Translations under genes and position numbers: made by a program
Assembly (NCBI RefSeq): GCF_014646355.1
Contig: NZ_BMNH01000005.1
Coordinates: forward strand, 124,001-188,000
Direction: 5' to 3'
Origin: Nonomuraea cavernae
Lineage (GTDB): Bacteria > Actinomycetota > Actinomycetes > Streptosporangiales > Streptosporangiaceae
DNA: 64,000 nucleotides
The notes under the pieces: generated by a model
What the model saw: the letters and a program-made list of their open reading frames with translations, nothing else
Told to the model about the DNA's origin: nothing
Database searches by the model: none
In this document: one piece after another, positions 28,181 to 40,082 of the stretch
Numbering within the stretch: position 1 is the first letter of the stretch
Layout: every line of letters begins with the position of its first letter

Positions 28181-29181
28181 TCCTCGCGATCGACGTCGGC
28201 GGCACCAAGCTGGCCGCCGGCCTGGTGGGGCCCGACGGGGCGGTGGCCGCCTCGGCACGCGTGGCGACCCCGCAGGACACCGACGCCGAGACGCTGTGGG
28301 AGACGCTGGCCGCTCTCGTCGAGCCCTTTTCCGGGGCGGTCGACGGGGTGGGGGTGGGCTGCGGCGGGCCGATGGTCTGGCCGCGCGGCGAGGTCTCCCC
28401 GCTCAACATCCCGGCCTGGCGGGCCTTCCCGTTGCGGGCCCGGCTGGCCGGACGGTTCCCCGGCCTGCCCGTACGCGTCCACAACGACGCCGTCTGCCTG
28501 GCCGTGGCCGAGCACTGGCGGGGCGCCGGCCGGGGCAGCCGCGACATGCTGGGCATGGTCGTGTCCACCGGGGTGGGCGGCGGGCTGATCCTGGGCGGCC
28601 GGTTGATCGACGGCGGCACGGGCAACGCCGGGCACATCGGTCACGTGGTGGTCGAGCCGGACGGCGGGCCGCCCTGTGGCTGCGGCGGCCGGGGCTGCCT
28701 GGAGGCGGTCGCCCGGGGGCCCGGGCTGACCGCGTGGGCGGTGGCGCAGGGCTGGCGTCCCGGCCGGGGTGTGCCGGAGGGCGACGACGAGGCGTACCGA
28801 GAGGATCGGGTGGTGACCGGGCGGGCGCTGGCGGCCGACGCGCTGGCCGGCGACGAGGTGGCCCTGGCGGCGATGCGCCGGGCCGGACGCGCGCTGGGCG
28901 TCGCGATCGCGTCGGCCACCCACCTGTGCGACCTTGAGCTGGTCACCGTCGGCGGTGGGCTGTCCCAGGCGGGGAAGCCGTTGTTCGGGCCGCTGGAGGA
29001 GGCGCTGCGCGAGCACGCCCCGATGGACTTCGCCCGGCGGGTCCGGGTCGTGCCCGCGGCGCTCGGCCAGGAGGCCGGGCTGGTGGGGGCGGCGGCGCTG
29101 ATCCTGGCGGGGGAGACCTACTGGGCCACCCCCCATTCGGCGGCGACCCGCTCCGACAACGCCGCGTGCCGTGGGTTGTAG
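28177..29181 (+). CDS. ROK-family sugar kinase (glucokinase-like)
   Basis: 334 residues. The phosphate loop is DVGGTKLA at residues 5-12. VHNDAVCLAVAEH includes the catalytic Asp region, VSTGVGGGLI is the second phosphate site, and GHIGH followed by CGCGGRGCLE is the ROK zinc motif. It has no N-terminal helix-turn-helix, so it is a kinase rather than a repressor. The sugar is not determinable, glucose being the default. Coupled to the FIST gene by a GTGA overlap. Its last 64 bases overlap the 3' end of the convergent lipoprotein gene. Confidence 0.9.
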   Translation: MILAIDVGGTKLAAGLVGPDGAVAASARVATPQDTDAETLWETLAALVEPFSGAVDGVGVGCGGPMVWPRGEVSPLNIPAWRAFPLRARLAGRFPGLPVRVHNDAVCLAVAEHWRGAGRGSRDMLGMVVSTGVGGGLILGGRLIDGGTGNAGHIGHVVVEPDGGPPCGCGGRGCLEAVARGPGLTAWAVAQGWRPGRGVPEGDDEAYREDRVVTGRALAADALAGDEVALAAMRRAGRALGVAIASATHLCDLELVTVGGGLSQAGKPLFGPLEEALREHAPMDFARRVRVVPAALGQEAGLVGAAALILAGETYWATPHSAATRSDNAACRGL

Positions 29182-29876
29182 ACACGGAAGAACTCTCTGC
29201 CGCACTCGAGATCGTCGAGGGCCGAGGCGATCTCCTCGTGCAGGAAGGGCTCCGCCTGCTCCGGGGTGAGGCCCGCGTTGTCGCGCAGCATCGTGGAGAA
29301 ACGGTCGCGTTCGAGCGTCGCGATCGTGCTGGGCACCGCCGAGCCGACCGGGTAGCCCCGGCCGGCCAGGCAGGCGCCGTAGCCGCGGGCCAGCTCGACC
29401 AGGCGCGGATCGGTGTCGAGCTCGCGTTGCCGGGCGCGTTGGACCGCCCTCGTGTACTGCCGCCGGAAGTGCGGGACGTCGGTGACCTCGCGGCCCAGGA
29501 CCTGCTTGACGGCCTCGACGTAGCAGGCGGAATGCGGCTCGGACAGCGTCGAGACGAAGCCGTCGTCGAGCCAGGTGTCGGAGCCGTCGGCGCTCGGCAC
29601 CTCCGGGTAGAGCACCGTGGCGAAGACGCCGTGGCCGTAGCGGTCGCGGTAGGCGCGCAGCGCGGTGTAGTCGCCCTGGCGGCGCCTGAGCTGCTCGGCC
29701 GTCGGCGTGGGCATGTCGGGCGCCCACGGGATCTGCTGGATGCCCCGGGCCTTCAGGCAGGCGGCCGCCACGTGCTCCTGCTGCCACCGCTTGCTCGTGC
29801 CGCTGGGCAGCGCCTCGGAGGTGGCGCAGCCCGTCAGGAGGATGGCGACCGCCAGCACCACGAGGATCTTGGGCAT
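29118..29876 (-). CDS. Lipoprotein of unknown function
   Basis: About 252 residues; no family recognised. Signal peptide with lipobox LLTGC (Cys17 from ATG 29876). The mature part is hydrophilic with several Cys (AACLKARG, SACYVEAV, YGACLAGRGYP, LECGREF), suggesting disulphides. The CLAGRGYP pattern recurs in actinobacterial lipoproteins of unknown role. TAATGT (29884-29889) lies 7 bases before the ATG and no ribosome site is visible, so leaderless initiation is likely. A GTG at 29885 overlaps that box. Confidence 0.75.
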   Translation of the reverse strand: MPKILVVLAVAILLTGCATSEALPSGTSKRWQQEHVAAACLKARGIQQIPWAPDMPTPTAEQLRRRQGDYTALRAYRDRYGHGVFATVLYPEVPSADGSDTWLDDGFVSTLSEPHSACYVEAVKQVLGREVTDVPHFRRQYTRAVQRARQRELDTDPRLVELARGYGACLAGRGYPVGSAVPSTIATLERDRFSTMLRDNAGLTPEQAEPFLHEEIASALDDLECGREFFRVYNPRHAALSERVAAEWGVAQ

Positions 29877-29894
29877 GGGGGTCACATTAGAGGG

Positions 29895-31310
<1,416 letters not shown>

Positions 31311-31382
31311 GGCCCCGACTCCCCTCCGTAGCGTGGTCGGCAGTTTACGCTGCGTAGGGGAGGGGTGAGGGTCGTCCGGCGA

Positions 31383-32560
<1,178 letters not shown>

Positions 32561-32595
32561 GTATCAGCCCGTCGAACCCGGAGAATCTGTACACC

Positions 32596-33081
32596 ATGAC
32601 GATTGACGACCTGGACGCCCGCCTGATCGCGCTGCTGGCCGCCGAGCCCCGGCTGGGCGTGCTCGAGTGCTCGCGCCGGCTCGGCGTGGCCCGCGGCACC
32701 GTCCAGGCCAGGCTCGACCGGCTGGTCGCCAGGGAGGTGATCACCGGGTTCGGCCCCGACGTCTCGCCGGTGGCGCTCGGCTACGACGTGACGGCGTTCA
32801 TCACGCTGGAGATCAGGCAGGTGGCCGGGCACGAGCCGGTGTCCGACGGGCTGGCGCGCATCCCCGAGGTGCTGGAGGCCCACACGATCACGGGAGGGGG
32901 CGATCTGCTCTGCCGGGTGGTCGCGCGGACCAACGCCGACCTGCAACGGGTCATCGACCGGATCGTGGACGTCAAGGGCGTGCTCAGGACGTCGTCGGTC
33001 ATCGCGCTCGACACGCCGGTTCCATACCGAGTGCTGCCGTTGGTCGCCGATGTCCCCCGGCACGGCTCTCGTTCGACGTAG
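32596..33081 (+). CDS. Lrp/AsnC-family transcriptional regulator
   Basis: 161 residues: an N-terminal helix-turn-helix (LLAAEPRLGVLECSRRLGVARGTVQARLDRL) and a C-terminal RAM/AsnC effector domain with the GGGDLLCRVVA turn. It is divergent from hppD with a dyad between, so it is the likely HpdR-type regulator of tyrosine catabolism and of itself. The start ATG 32596 has no ribosome site. It is followed by the penicillin-binding protein gene about 100 bases on. Confidence 0.92.
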   Translation: MTIDDLDARLIALLAAEPRLGVLECSRRLGVARGTVQARLDRLVAREVITGFGPDVSPVALGYDVTAFITLEIRQVAGHEPVSDGLARIPEVLEAHTITGGGDLLCRVVARTNADLQRVIDRIVDVKGVLRTSSVIALDTPVPYRVLPLVADVPRHGSRST

Positions 33082-33181
33082 CATCGTCGGAAAGGCCGAG
33101 GCACCGATATCAGTCGTTTACCCTTGACATTCGCCCAGCTGACGGGGGTTTGGCGCGGTGCGGAGTGGTGGTGGAGAAGGC

Positions 33182-35266
33182 ATGCGGAAGCGGCGCGTCC
33201 TCCGGCGGCTGCTGATTGCTTGTGGGCTGGCGATCGTGGGGGCACTCGCCCTGTTCGGCATCGCGTGGGCGATGACCCCGATCCCCGACAGCACTCAGGA
33301 GCAGGCCACGGCCCAGGGGTCGATCATCTACTACCGCGACGGCAAGACGGTGCTCGCCAGGCAGGGCGTCGACCGCCGCAACGTCGAGCTGGCCAAGGTG
33401 CCCGAGCACGTGCGCGACGCGGTGATCGCCGCCGAGAACCGCTCCTTCTACCAGGACAGCGGCGTCTCGGTGAAGGGCACCAGCCGGGCCCTGTGGTCCA
33501 CGCTCACCGGGCAGCAGCTCCAGGGCGGCTCGACGATCACCCAGCAGCTGGTCCGCAACTACTACAGCGGGCTCAGCCAGGAGCGGTCCGTCACCCGCAA
33601 GTTCAAAGAGATCATGATCTCGATCAAGGTCGACCAGTCCAAGCCCAAGGACTGGGTGCTGGAGCAGTACCTCAACACCATCTACTTCGGTCGTGGCGCC
33701 AACGGCATCCAGGCAGCCGCCCAGGCCTACTTCGGCAAGGACGTCGGCAAGCTGACCGTGGCCGAGGGCGCCTATCTGGCCACGGTCATCCAGCAGCCGA
33801 GCCGCTTCGCCGACCCCGAGGGCGACGACCTGGCCGCCGCGCAGGGCCGCTGGCGGGCGGTGGTCGCGGCCATGGGCGAGACCGGCGCGCTCGACGCCGA
33901 ACAGGTCGCGGCGCAGCGGTTCCCCGACCTGAAGGCGCCGAAGAAGCCGTTCGTGCTCAAGGGCCAGGCCCAGTACATGCTCGACCAGGTGACCGCCGAG
34001 CTCAACCGGCGCGGCTACTCCGACGAGGACATCAACGGCGGTGGCCTCCGGGTCGTCACCACCTTCGACCGGAAGCTGATGGACGCGGCCGAACGCGCGG
34101 TCAGGGAGGCGGTGCCCGAGTCCACGCCCAAGAAGGTGCGCACCGGGCTCGCCGCCGTCGATCCGGCCACCGGCGAGGTCGTCGCCTTCTACGGCGGCGA
34201 CCCCCGGCGCTCCGACTACGACAACGCCTTCTCCGCCAAGGTGCCGGCCGGGTCCACGTTCAAGCCCTACACGCTGGCCACGGCGCTCGACAACGGGTTC
34301 GGCCTGTCCACGCGGGTCAACGGCAACTCCCCGATGCGCGTCGCCTCCGATCCCGACCACCCGATCCCCAACGACAGCGGGCGCTCCTACGGCCAGATCA
34401 ACCTGGTCACCGCCACGCAGAACTCCGTCAACACCGCGTTCGTCGACCTCGGCCAGAAGGTCGGCCTGGACAAGGTGGCCGCCACCGTCAAGTCGGCGGG
34501 CATCCCGGCGGACCAGCTCCGGCAGCATCAGGCGGCCGCCGCGTTCCCGCTCGGCGTGGCCTCGGTGAGCGCGGTGCAGAACGCCTCCGGCTTCTCCGCC
34601 TTCGCCAACGGCGGCATCCACATGGAGGCGCACGTCGTCAAGTCGGTGAAGGACGCCGACGGTGTCAAGAACGTGATCAAGCCGGTCGCCACCAAGGTGG
34701 TCGGCGAGCAGGCCGCGGCCGACACCACGTACGCGATGCAGCAGGTGGTGAAGTACGGCACCGGCACCGCGGCCAGGCTCTACGACCGGCCGGTGGCCGG
34801 CAAGACGGGCACCACGGACGATTCCGTGTCGGTCTGGTTCAACGGCTTCACCCCGCAGCTGGCCGTCGCGGTCGACATGTTCCGCGACGACAACAAGACC
34901 GTCACGATCCCCGGCTACGGCGTGCAGTTCGGCGGCCAGCTACCGGCCCAGATCTGGCGGGCGTTCATGACCGAGGCGATGGCCGGCAAGCCGGTCGTGG
35001 ACTTCCCCGAACCCTCCGAACTGGGCTACGGCTACTCCACGCCCGACTGGGAGCGGAGCGTCCCCGACGAGCGGGAGACCCGCGAGCCGGACGACTGGGG
35101 CAGCCCCGAACCCGAGTTCACCGAGCCGCCCGCCAACGACCCGACCGTCACGCAGGAGCCCGAGGACAACGGCGTGCCGGACGAGTCCGGGCCGCCCACG
35201 GAGCAGCCTGAGGGCCCGCCCACGTTCGGCCCCGACCAGGGGCTCGGCAGATCCCCGGACGAATGA
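33182..35266 (+). CDS. Class A penicillin-binding protein (GT51 + transpeptidase)
   Basis: 694 residues. A short cytoplasmic tail and one membrane helix (about 9-31) precede the glycosyltransferase 51 domain: AAENRSFYQ (catalytic Glu), GGSTITQQL, and KFKEIMISI. The penicillin-binding domain has SxxK at Ser358 (GSTFKP), SxN in NSVNT near 414 and KTGT at about 541. It polymerises and cross-links peptidoglycan outside the membrane. The last 60 residues are an acidic Pro-rich tail. Start ATG 33182 follows GGAGAAGG. It is a single-gene unit, convergent with the DUF255 gene. Confidence 0.95.
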   Translation: MRKRRVLRRLLIACGLAIVGALALFGIAWAMTPIPDSTQEQATAQGSIIYYRDGKTVLARQGVDRRNVELAKVPEHVRDAVIAAENRSFYQDSGVSVKGTSRALWSTLTGQQLQGGSTITQQLVRNYYSGLSQERSVTRKFKEIMISIKVDQSKPKDWVLEQYLNTIYFGRGANGIQAAAQAYFGKDVGKLTVAEGAYLATVIQQPSRFADPEGDDLAAAQGRWRAVVAAMGETGALDAEQVAAQRFPDLKAPKKPFVLKGQAQYMLDQVTAELNRRGYSDEDINGGGLRVVTTFDRKLMDAAERAVREAVPESTPKKVRTGLAAVDPATGEVVAFYGGDPRRSDYDNAFSAKVPAGSTFKPYTLATALDNGFGLSTRVNGNSPMRVASDPDHPIPNDSGRSYGQINLVTATQNSVNTAFVDLGQKVGLDKVAATVKSAGIPADQLRQHQAAAAFPLGVASVSAVQNASGFSAFANGGIHMEAHVVKSVKDADGVKNVIKPVATKVVGEQAAADTTYAMQQVVKYGTGTAARLYDRPVAGKTGTTDDSVSVWFNGFTPQLAVAVDMFRDDNKTVTIPGYGVQFGGQLPAQIWRAFMTEAMAGKPVVDFPEPSELGYGYSTPDWERSVPDERETREPDDWGSPEPEFTEPPANDPTVTQEPEDNGVPDESGPPTEQPEGPPTFGPDQGLGRSPDE

Positions 35267-35343
35267 GCCCGTTTTCCCGCACGTCACCAGGTCAGGGGCC
35301 GCGTCGACCACGGCCGATGCCGGATCGGCTGGGGATGACCACG

Positions 35344-37305
35344 TCAGCGCTCGGCGAGCTGCGCGCGTAGCGCCTCGGGGCTGGTCACGGGCAGCCGGCA
35401 GGTGAAACCCCTGCACATGTAGGCCGCCGGAGCGCCGTCGATCGGCCCGCGCCCGTCCAGCAGGGCCGGACGCGACTCGTCGTCGGTGCCCGGACCGGGC
35501 GCCACGACCAGCCCGGGGACGTCGGCCAGCAGCGCCTCGCGGTGCAGGGCGCGGGTGCGCGGGTCGCCGGGCGGGCCCACCACCGCCACCTCGACCGGCC
35601 CGTCGAGCGCCGCCCGCGCCACGGCCAGCCCCCAACCGGCGAACCGCGCGTGCTTCCCGGCCAGCACCGACACCGTGCCCAGCGCCGCATGGGCCGCGTC
35701 ACGATGCCGCGTGGAGCCGCTCAGCGCCGCATAGGACAGCAGCGCCCCGGCGGCGGCGTACTGGCCCGAGGGCGTGGCGTTGTCGGTGGGGTCCTGCGGC
35801 CGCTGGAACAGCCGCTCGGCGTCGTCCGCCGTGTCGTAGAACCCGCCCGCGGCGTCGGCGAACCGGTCGAGCACGACGTCGAGCAGCGCGCCGGCCAGCC
35901 GGAACCAGCGCGTGTCGCCGGTCACGCCGTAGAGCGCGACCAGCCCCTCGGCCACGTTGGCGTAGTCGTCGAGCACTCCGGCGTTGGCGCCCGCGCGGCC
36001 GTCGCGCGAGGTGCGCAGCAGCCGGCCGTCCGCCAGGTGCACGTCCTCGATCAGCGCGGCGGCCGACGAGGCCGCCTCGACCAGGTCGGGCCGGTCGAAC
36101 ACCATGCCGGTCTCGGCCAGGGCGGCGATGGCCAGGCCGTTCCAGGAGGCCACCACCTTGTCGTCGCGCGCCGGGCGGACGCGCCGGGCCCTGGCGGCGA
36201 GCAACCGGGCGCGGACGGAGCCGCACCGGCCGACATCGTCCGGGTCACGAGGCAGCTGCAGCACCGACGTGCCGTGCTCGAACGTGCCGGTGACCTCGAA
36301 CACCTGCTCCGCCCAGGCCGCGTCGGCGGGCCCCAGCACCTCGCGGAGATCCTCGGGGCTCCAGACGTAGAACCTGCCCTCCTCGCCCTCGCTGTCGGCG
36401 TCGAGCGCCGACGCGAAGCCGCCCTCGGCGGTGCCCAGCTCGCGCAGCATCCACTCGGCGGTCTCCAGCGCGACCCTGCGGGCCAGCGGGTCGCCGGTCG
36501 CCTTCCACCAGTGCGTGTAGACGCGCAGCAGCAGGGCGTTGTCGTAGAGCATCTTCTCGAAGTGCGGCACCACCCACGCGGCGTCGACGCTGTAGCGCGC
36601 GAAGCCGCCGCCGAGCTGGTCGTACAGCCCGCCGCGGGCCATCGCCTCCAGGGTCGCGCCGCTCATCTCCCGCTCGCCGGACCGCAACAGGAACTCCAGC
36701 GCCATCGACGGCGGGAACTTGGGCGCGCCGCCGAACCCGCCGCGCTCCGGATCGAACGACTCACGCAGATTTCGTACGGCCCGCTCCAGCGTCTCCGCGG
36801 TGGGCAGCGGCCCCGTCGGCAGCGCGGTGGACCTGTTGAGCGCCTCGACGATCTTCGAGCCCTGCGCCAGCACGGCCTCCCGGTCGTGGCTCCACGCGTC
36901 GTGCACCCCGGCGAGCAGCCGCTGGAACTGTGGACGCGGGAAGTAGGTGCCGCAGTAGAACGGGTGCCCCTCGGGCGTGGCGAACACCGTCATCGGCCAC
37001 CCGCCCTGCTGGGTCATGGCCTGGGTGGCGTTCATGTAGACGGCGTCGACGTCGGGCCGCTCCTCACGGTCGACCTTCACGTTGACGAAGTGCTCGTTCA
37101 TCAGCCGCGCGGTCTCGGTGTCCTCGAAGCTCTCGTGTGCCATCACGTGACACCAGTGGCACGCCGAGTAGCCAACGCTGATCAGCAACGGCACGTCCCG
37201 CGACCGTGCCTCGGCGAACGCCTCCCCGCCCCATGGGTGCCAGTCGACAGGGTTGTCCGCGTGCTGCTGCAGGTAGGGGCTCGTCGCGTCCTTCAACCGG
37301 TTCAT
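35344..37305 (-). CDS. DUF255 thioredoxin-fold protein (YyaL/SPATA20 family)
   Basis: 653 residues. An N-terminal thioredoxin-like DUF255 domain carries the CxxC pair in SACHWCHVM (Cys49, Cys52). It is followed by an alpha/alpha-toroid region resembling N-acylglucosamine 2-epimerases and a small C-terminal domain ending near [11 protein letters not shown]. The family is conserved from bacteria to man; its biochemical role is unsettled. AGGAGG precedes the ATG. The gene stands alone and converges on the penicillin-binding protein gene. Confidence 0.93.
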   Translation of the reverse strand: MNRLKDATSPYLQQHADNPVDWHPWGGEAFAEARSRDVPLLISVGYSACHWCHVMAHESFEDTETARLMNEHFVNVKVDREERPDVDAVYMNATQAMTQQGGWPMTVFATPEGHPFYCGTYFPRPQFQRLLAGVHDAWSHDREAVLAQGSKIVEALNRSTALPTGPLPTAETLERAVRNLRESFDPERGGFGGAPKFPPSMALEFLLRSGEREMSGATLEAMARGGLYDQLGGGFARYSVDAAWVVPHFEKMLYDNALLLRVYTHWWKATGDPLARRVALETAEWMLRELGTAEGGFASALDADSEGEEGRFYVWSPEDLREVLGPADAAWAEQVFEVTGTFEHGTSVLQLPRDPDDVGRCGSVRARLLAARARRVRPARDDKVVASWNGLAIAALAETGMVFDRPDLVEAASSAAALIEDVHLADGRLLRTSRDGRAGANAGVLDDYANVAEGLVALYGVTGDTRWFRLAGALLDVVLDRFADAAGGFYDTADDAERLFQRPQDPTDNATPSGQYAAAGALLSYAALSGSTRHRDAAHAALGTVSVLAGKHARFAGWGLAVARAALDGPVEVAVVGPPGDPRTRALHREALLADVPGLVVAPGPGTDDESRPALLDGRGPIDGAPAAYMCRGFTCRLPVTSPEALRAQLAER

Positions 37306-37420
37306 CAGGACCTCCTGTCTTCACCCTAGACCGCCCGGCCGGTGTCCTCCGGAGCGGACGATGGCCGCGTCGCGGGCCTGGCAGGTGTGGGGACGGGCGC
37401 GGAGGCGTAGGTTACGGAGA

Positions 37421-38584
37421 GTGGACCTGGATTTCGTCTGCACGCACGCGGGCCGGCGCGCCTCCGCCCTCACCAGGAGAGACGTGGCGCGGGCCCTGCT
37501 CGACGTGCCGTCCGGGATGGCGCTGGTGGGGCTGCCCGAGCTGCGGCGCGCGATGATGGCGGCGGGCAATCCGCTGTCCGTGGTGTTCTGGGAGTCGGCC
37601 AGGACGATCCTCAACTCGATCGAGTCGGGCGTCGCCACGGTCGGCGACGTGCAGCGCTGGATCGAGTCGACCGGCAGCGAGCCGATCCTCATGACGCCCG
37701 GCTACTTCATCTGGCCCGAGGAGGACGAGCGCGGGCCGGTGTCGACCGAGATGTTCGCCAAGCTGGTCCACTACCTGGAGGCTCGCGTCCAGGCCGGCGA
37801 GGTCGACCCTGACGCGCTGGTCCGCGGTGACCAGGCGGCCCGGCGGGCGTACGAGGAGATGCAGGAGGAGTGGCTGAGCAGGCCGCTGCCCGACGGCCGG
37901 GTGCCCGGGTTCGCGGTCAACGACGAGCAGGACGAGGAGCTGTTCGCCGCCTGGGGCGAGGAGGAGGCGCTGGCCCTGGAGGAGCTGCGGCGGATCATGG
38001 GCGAGCTGCCCGAGCCGCCCGAGCCGCCCGCCGCGGAGCTGGACCGGGCCGGCGCGCGCCTGCGGGCGCTGCTGAGCCTGCCCGGCTATCCGGCCAACGT
38101 GCTGCGGGCCTGCGCGGGGTTCGAGGAGAGCCCGATGCCCGACGACGACCGCGCGCTCTGGCTCGCCGTGGTCGCCGGCATCGCCGCGCCGATCTCCGAT
38201 CTGTCGGAGGAGGACGACACGCTGGAGGAGTGGACCGACCTCGAAGGCGAGCCGCGGCACGAGGACACCGTGCTGGCCCACATCTGCGCCATCCAGCACG
38301 CCGACTGGCTGGCCGCGGTGGCGGCGCTGGCCAGGCTCGGGCCGGGAGTGCTCGCCTCGCCCGAGCGGATCGCCCGGCTCATCGCCGAGTCGGAGGACAT
38401 CGACGTCGACGAGCAGGACGTCGCGCTGGACATCGACGACGTGGCCGCGACCGAGAGCCTGTTCGCGCCGGTGGTGACGCTCTGGGGCTATCTCGGCGTC
38501 GTCGACCCGGACGACGTGCTGACCCCGCTCGGCTGGTGGGGGCTGCCGAAGGCGCTGGAGCGCGCCTGGTCACCCCGTGACTGA
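37421..38584 (+). CDS. Conserved hypothetical protein, acidic
   Basis: 387 residues, soluble, strongly acidic in the second half (SEEDDTLEEWTDLEGE, SEDIDVDEQDVALDIDD). No domain recognised. The N-terminal half has PSGMALVGLPELRRAMM and VFWESARTILNSIESG; the C terminus is WGYLGVVDPDDVLTPLGWW. Start GTG 37421 has TAGGTT (37408-37413) 7 bases upstream, a leaderless arrangement. The stop overlaps the end of the convergent GNAT gene by 15 bases. Confidence 0.72.
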   Translation: MDLDFVCTHAGRRASALTRRDVARALLDVPSGMALVGLPELRRAMMAAGNPLSVVFWESARTILNSIESGVATVGDVQRWIESTGSEPILMTPGYFIWPEEDERGPVSTEMFAKLVHYLEARVQAGEVDPDALVRGDQAARRAYEEMQEEWLSRPLPDGRVPGFAVNDEQDEELFAAWGEEEALALEELRRIMGELPEPPEPPAAELDRAGARLRALLSLPGYPANVLRACAGFEESPMPDDDRALWLAVVAGIAAPISDLSEEDDTLEEWTDLEGEPRHEDTVLAHICAIQHADWLAAVAALARLGPGVLASPERIARLIAESEDIDVDEQDVALDIDDVAATESLFAPVVTLWGYLGVVDPDDVLTPLGWWGLPKALERAWSPRD

Positions 38585-38863
38585 GGCGTCGAGCAGGTCT
38601 TTGTACTCGGGGTTGCGCTCGATGAGCCGCGTGACGTAGGGGCACTGCGGCACGACGGTGAGGCCGGTGTCGCGGCTCACGTCGAGCGCGTGCTTGATCA
38701 GCCTGCTCGCCAGGCCCTGTCCTTCGTACTCGGACCGCACCTCGGTGTGGGTGAAAACGATCTTGGTGGGCAGGAGGAGATAATCGGCGAACCCGGCGAC
38801 CTTGCCGTCCACGAGAATCTCGAAGCGGCTTTCGGCTGCGTTGTCGACTACTTCGATCGGCAT
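38570..38863 (-). CDS. GNAT-type N-acetyltransferase (YjdJ-like)
   Basis: 97 residues, a minimal GNAT fold with the acetyl-CoA loop EYEGQGLASRLIKHAL and the motif VVPQCPYVTRLIERNPEYKDLL typical of the small YjdJ group. Acceptor unknown. It directly follows the stop of the 54-residue membrane protein (TAG then ATG), so both are translated from one mRNA. Confidence 0.88.
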   Translation of the reverse strand: MPIEVVDNAAESRFEILVDGKVAGFADYLLLPTKIVFTHTEVRSEYEGQGLASRLIKHALDVSRDTGLTVVPQCPYVTRLIERNPEYKDLLDASVTG

Positions 38864-39028
38864 CTATTCGGCTTTCGTGTCGTCCTTGTCGGCCCCGCGG
38901 GGAACCTTGATCTTCGACATCTGCTTGTTCATCGACTTGATCAGGAAGTACAGGGCCACCCCGATGAGGGCGACGACGGTGAAGCCGAGCAGGCCCGGAC
39001 TGACATCACCAGCTGCTAGAACTGTCAC
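38864..39028 (-). CDS. 54-residue membrane protein
   Basis: A short gene from GTG 39028 to TAG: an N-terminal extracellular stub, one membrane helix (LLGFTVVALIGVALYFLI), then a basic-acidic tail (KSMNKQMSKIKVPRGADKDDTKAE). Its length and layout match small actinobacterial proteins found near mca, but I cannot name a family. CAGACT lies 6 bases before the GTG. The stop is immediately followed by the GNAT start. Confidence 0.65.
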   Translation of the reverse strand: MTVLAAGDVSPGLLGFTVVALIGVALYFLIKSMNKQMSKIKVPRGADKDDTKAE

Positions 39029-39062
39029 CCCTTCAGTCTGCCACCAAGGGGTCGTGGTCGGG

Positions 39063-39947
39063 TCAGTGGCAGGCGGCCGAGACCTCCTCGGCGTGGATGC
39101 CGGCGAACAGGTCGTCCTCGGGCAGCCCGGTGTCGACCAGCGAGCGCGCCAGATGGTAGTCCTCGGTCGGCCAGATCTCCTGCTGCAGCTCGCGCGGGCA
39201 GACGAACCAGAAGCCGTCGGGGTCGACCTGGGTGGCGTGGGCCAGCAGCGCCTGGTCGCGGATCTCGAAGTAGTCGCCGCACGGCACCCGGGTGGTCACC
39301 GGCCACTTGGCCGGGCGGTCCTCCCAGCGGGAGATCCAGTCGGAGTAGGGGGAGCCCATGCCGCGCGTGGTCATCGCCTCGTGCAGCGCCTCGAACCGCT
39401 CCTTGGTGAAGCCCATCTGGTAGTAGAGCTTCAGCGGCTGCCACGGGTCGCCGGCGCCCGGGTAGCGGTCGGGGTCGCCGGCGGCCTCGAACGCCTCCAC
39501 CGACACCCTGTTGGTCATGATGTGGTCGGGATGGGGGTAGCCGCCGTCGTCGTCGTACGTCATGACGACGTGCGGCCTGAACTCACGCACCGCGGCCACG
39601 AGCGGCGCCGAGGCGACCTCCAGCGGCTGCACCGCGAAGCAGCCCTCGGGCAGCTCCTCGTCGTCGTTCTCCGGGAGCCCGGAGTCCATGAAGCCCATGA
39701 ACCTCTGCCGGACGCCCAGGATCTCGCGCGCGCGGTCCATCTCGGCCCGGCGAACCTCGCCGATGTTCGCCACGATCTCGGGGCGGTCCATCTTGGGGTT
39801 GAGCACGGACCCGCGCTCTCCGCCCGTCAGTGTGCAGACCAGCACCTCCACGCCCTCGCGGACGTAGCGCGCCATCGTCGCGGCGCCCTTGCTCGACTCG
39901 TCGTCGGGGTGCGCGTGGACGGCCATCAGCCTCAGCGGTGCGCTCAC
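39063..39947 (-). CDS. mca: Mycothiol S-conjugate amidase
   Basis: 294 residues of the LmbE/PIG-L metal-dependent amidase family. Zinc ligands are in VHAHPDDES (His13, Asp16) and YPHPDHI. The TGGERGSVLNPKMDRPE segment and the long C-terminal region (TTRVPCGDYFEIRDQALLAH) separate Mca from the deacetylase MshB. Mca cleaves mycothiol-toxin conjugates into a mercapturic acid for export and glucosaminyl-inositol for reuse. GTG 39947 has AGAGGAG upstream. It is divergent from the DUF4307-greA pair, an order also found in mycobacteria as I recall. Confidence 0.95.
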   Translation of the reverse strand: MSAPLRLMAVHAHPDDESSKGAATMARYVREGVEVLVCTLTGGERGSVLNPKMDRPEIVANIGEVRRAEMDRAREILGVRQRFMGFMDSGLPENDDEELPEGCFAVQPLEVASAPLVAAVREFRPHVVMTYDDDGGYPHPDHIMTNRVSVEAFEAAGDPDRYPGAGDPWQPLKLYYQMGFTKERFEALHEAMTTRGMGSPYSDWISRWEDRPAKWPVTTRVPCGDYFEIRDQALLAHATQVDPDGFWFVCPRELQQEIWPTEDYHLARSLVDTGLPEDDLFAGIHAEEVSAACH

Positions 39948-40082
39948 GGGCTCGATGTCTCCTCTGTCAGGACCTATCACTAGCCCGGACAGGCTAGTTT
40001 CTGCTGGGCGGTCGCGAGGGCGTGACCCCCGCGGGCGACAATTGTCTCGGATAACGCTGAGGGAGTGCAGGGAGATTCCGCC

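Noticed and set aside
26831..28258. Upstream extension of the AAA+ gene to a 939-residue protein
   Set aside because: The extension is the antisense of the FIST gene and part of the ROK gene, with low-complexity composition.
40037..40046. GACAATTGTC palindrome between mca and the DUF4307 gene
   Set aside because: A 10-base palindrome is too short to separate from chance without conservation data.
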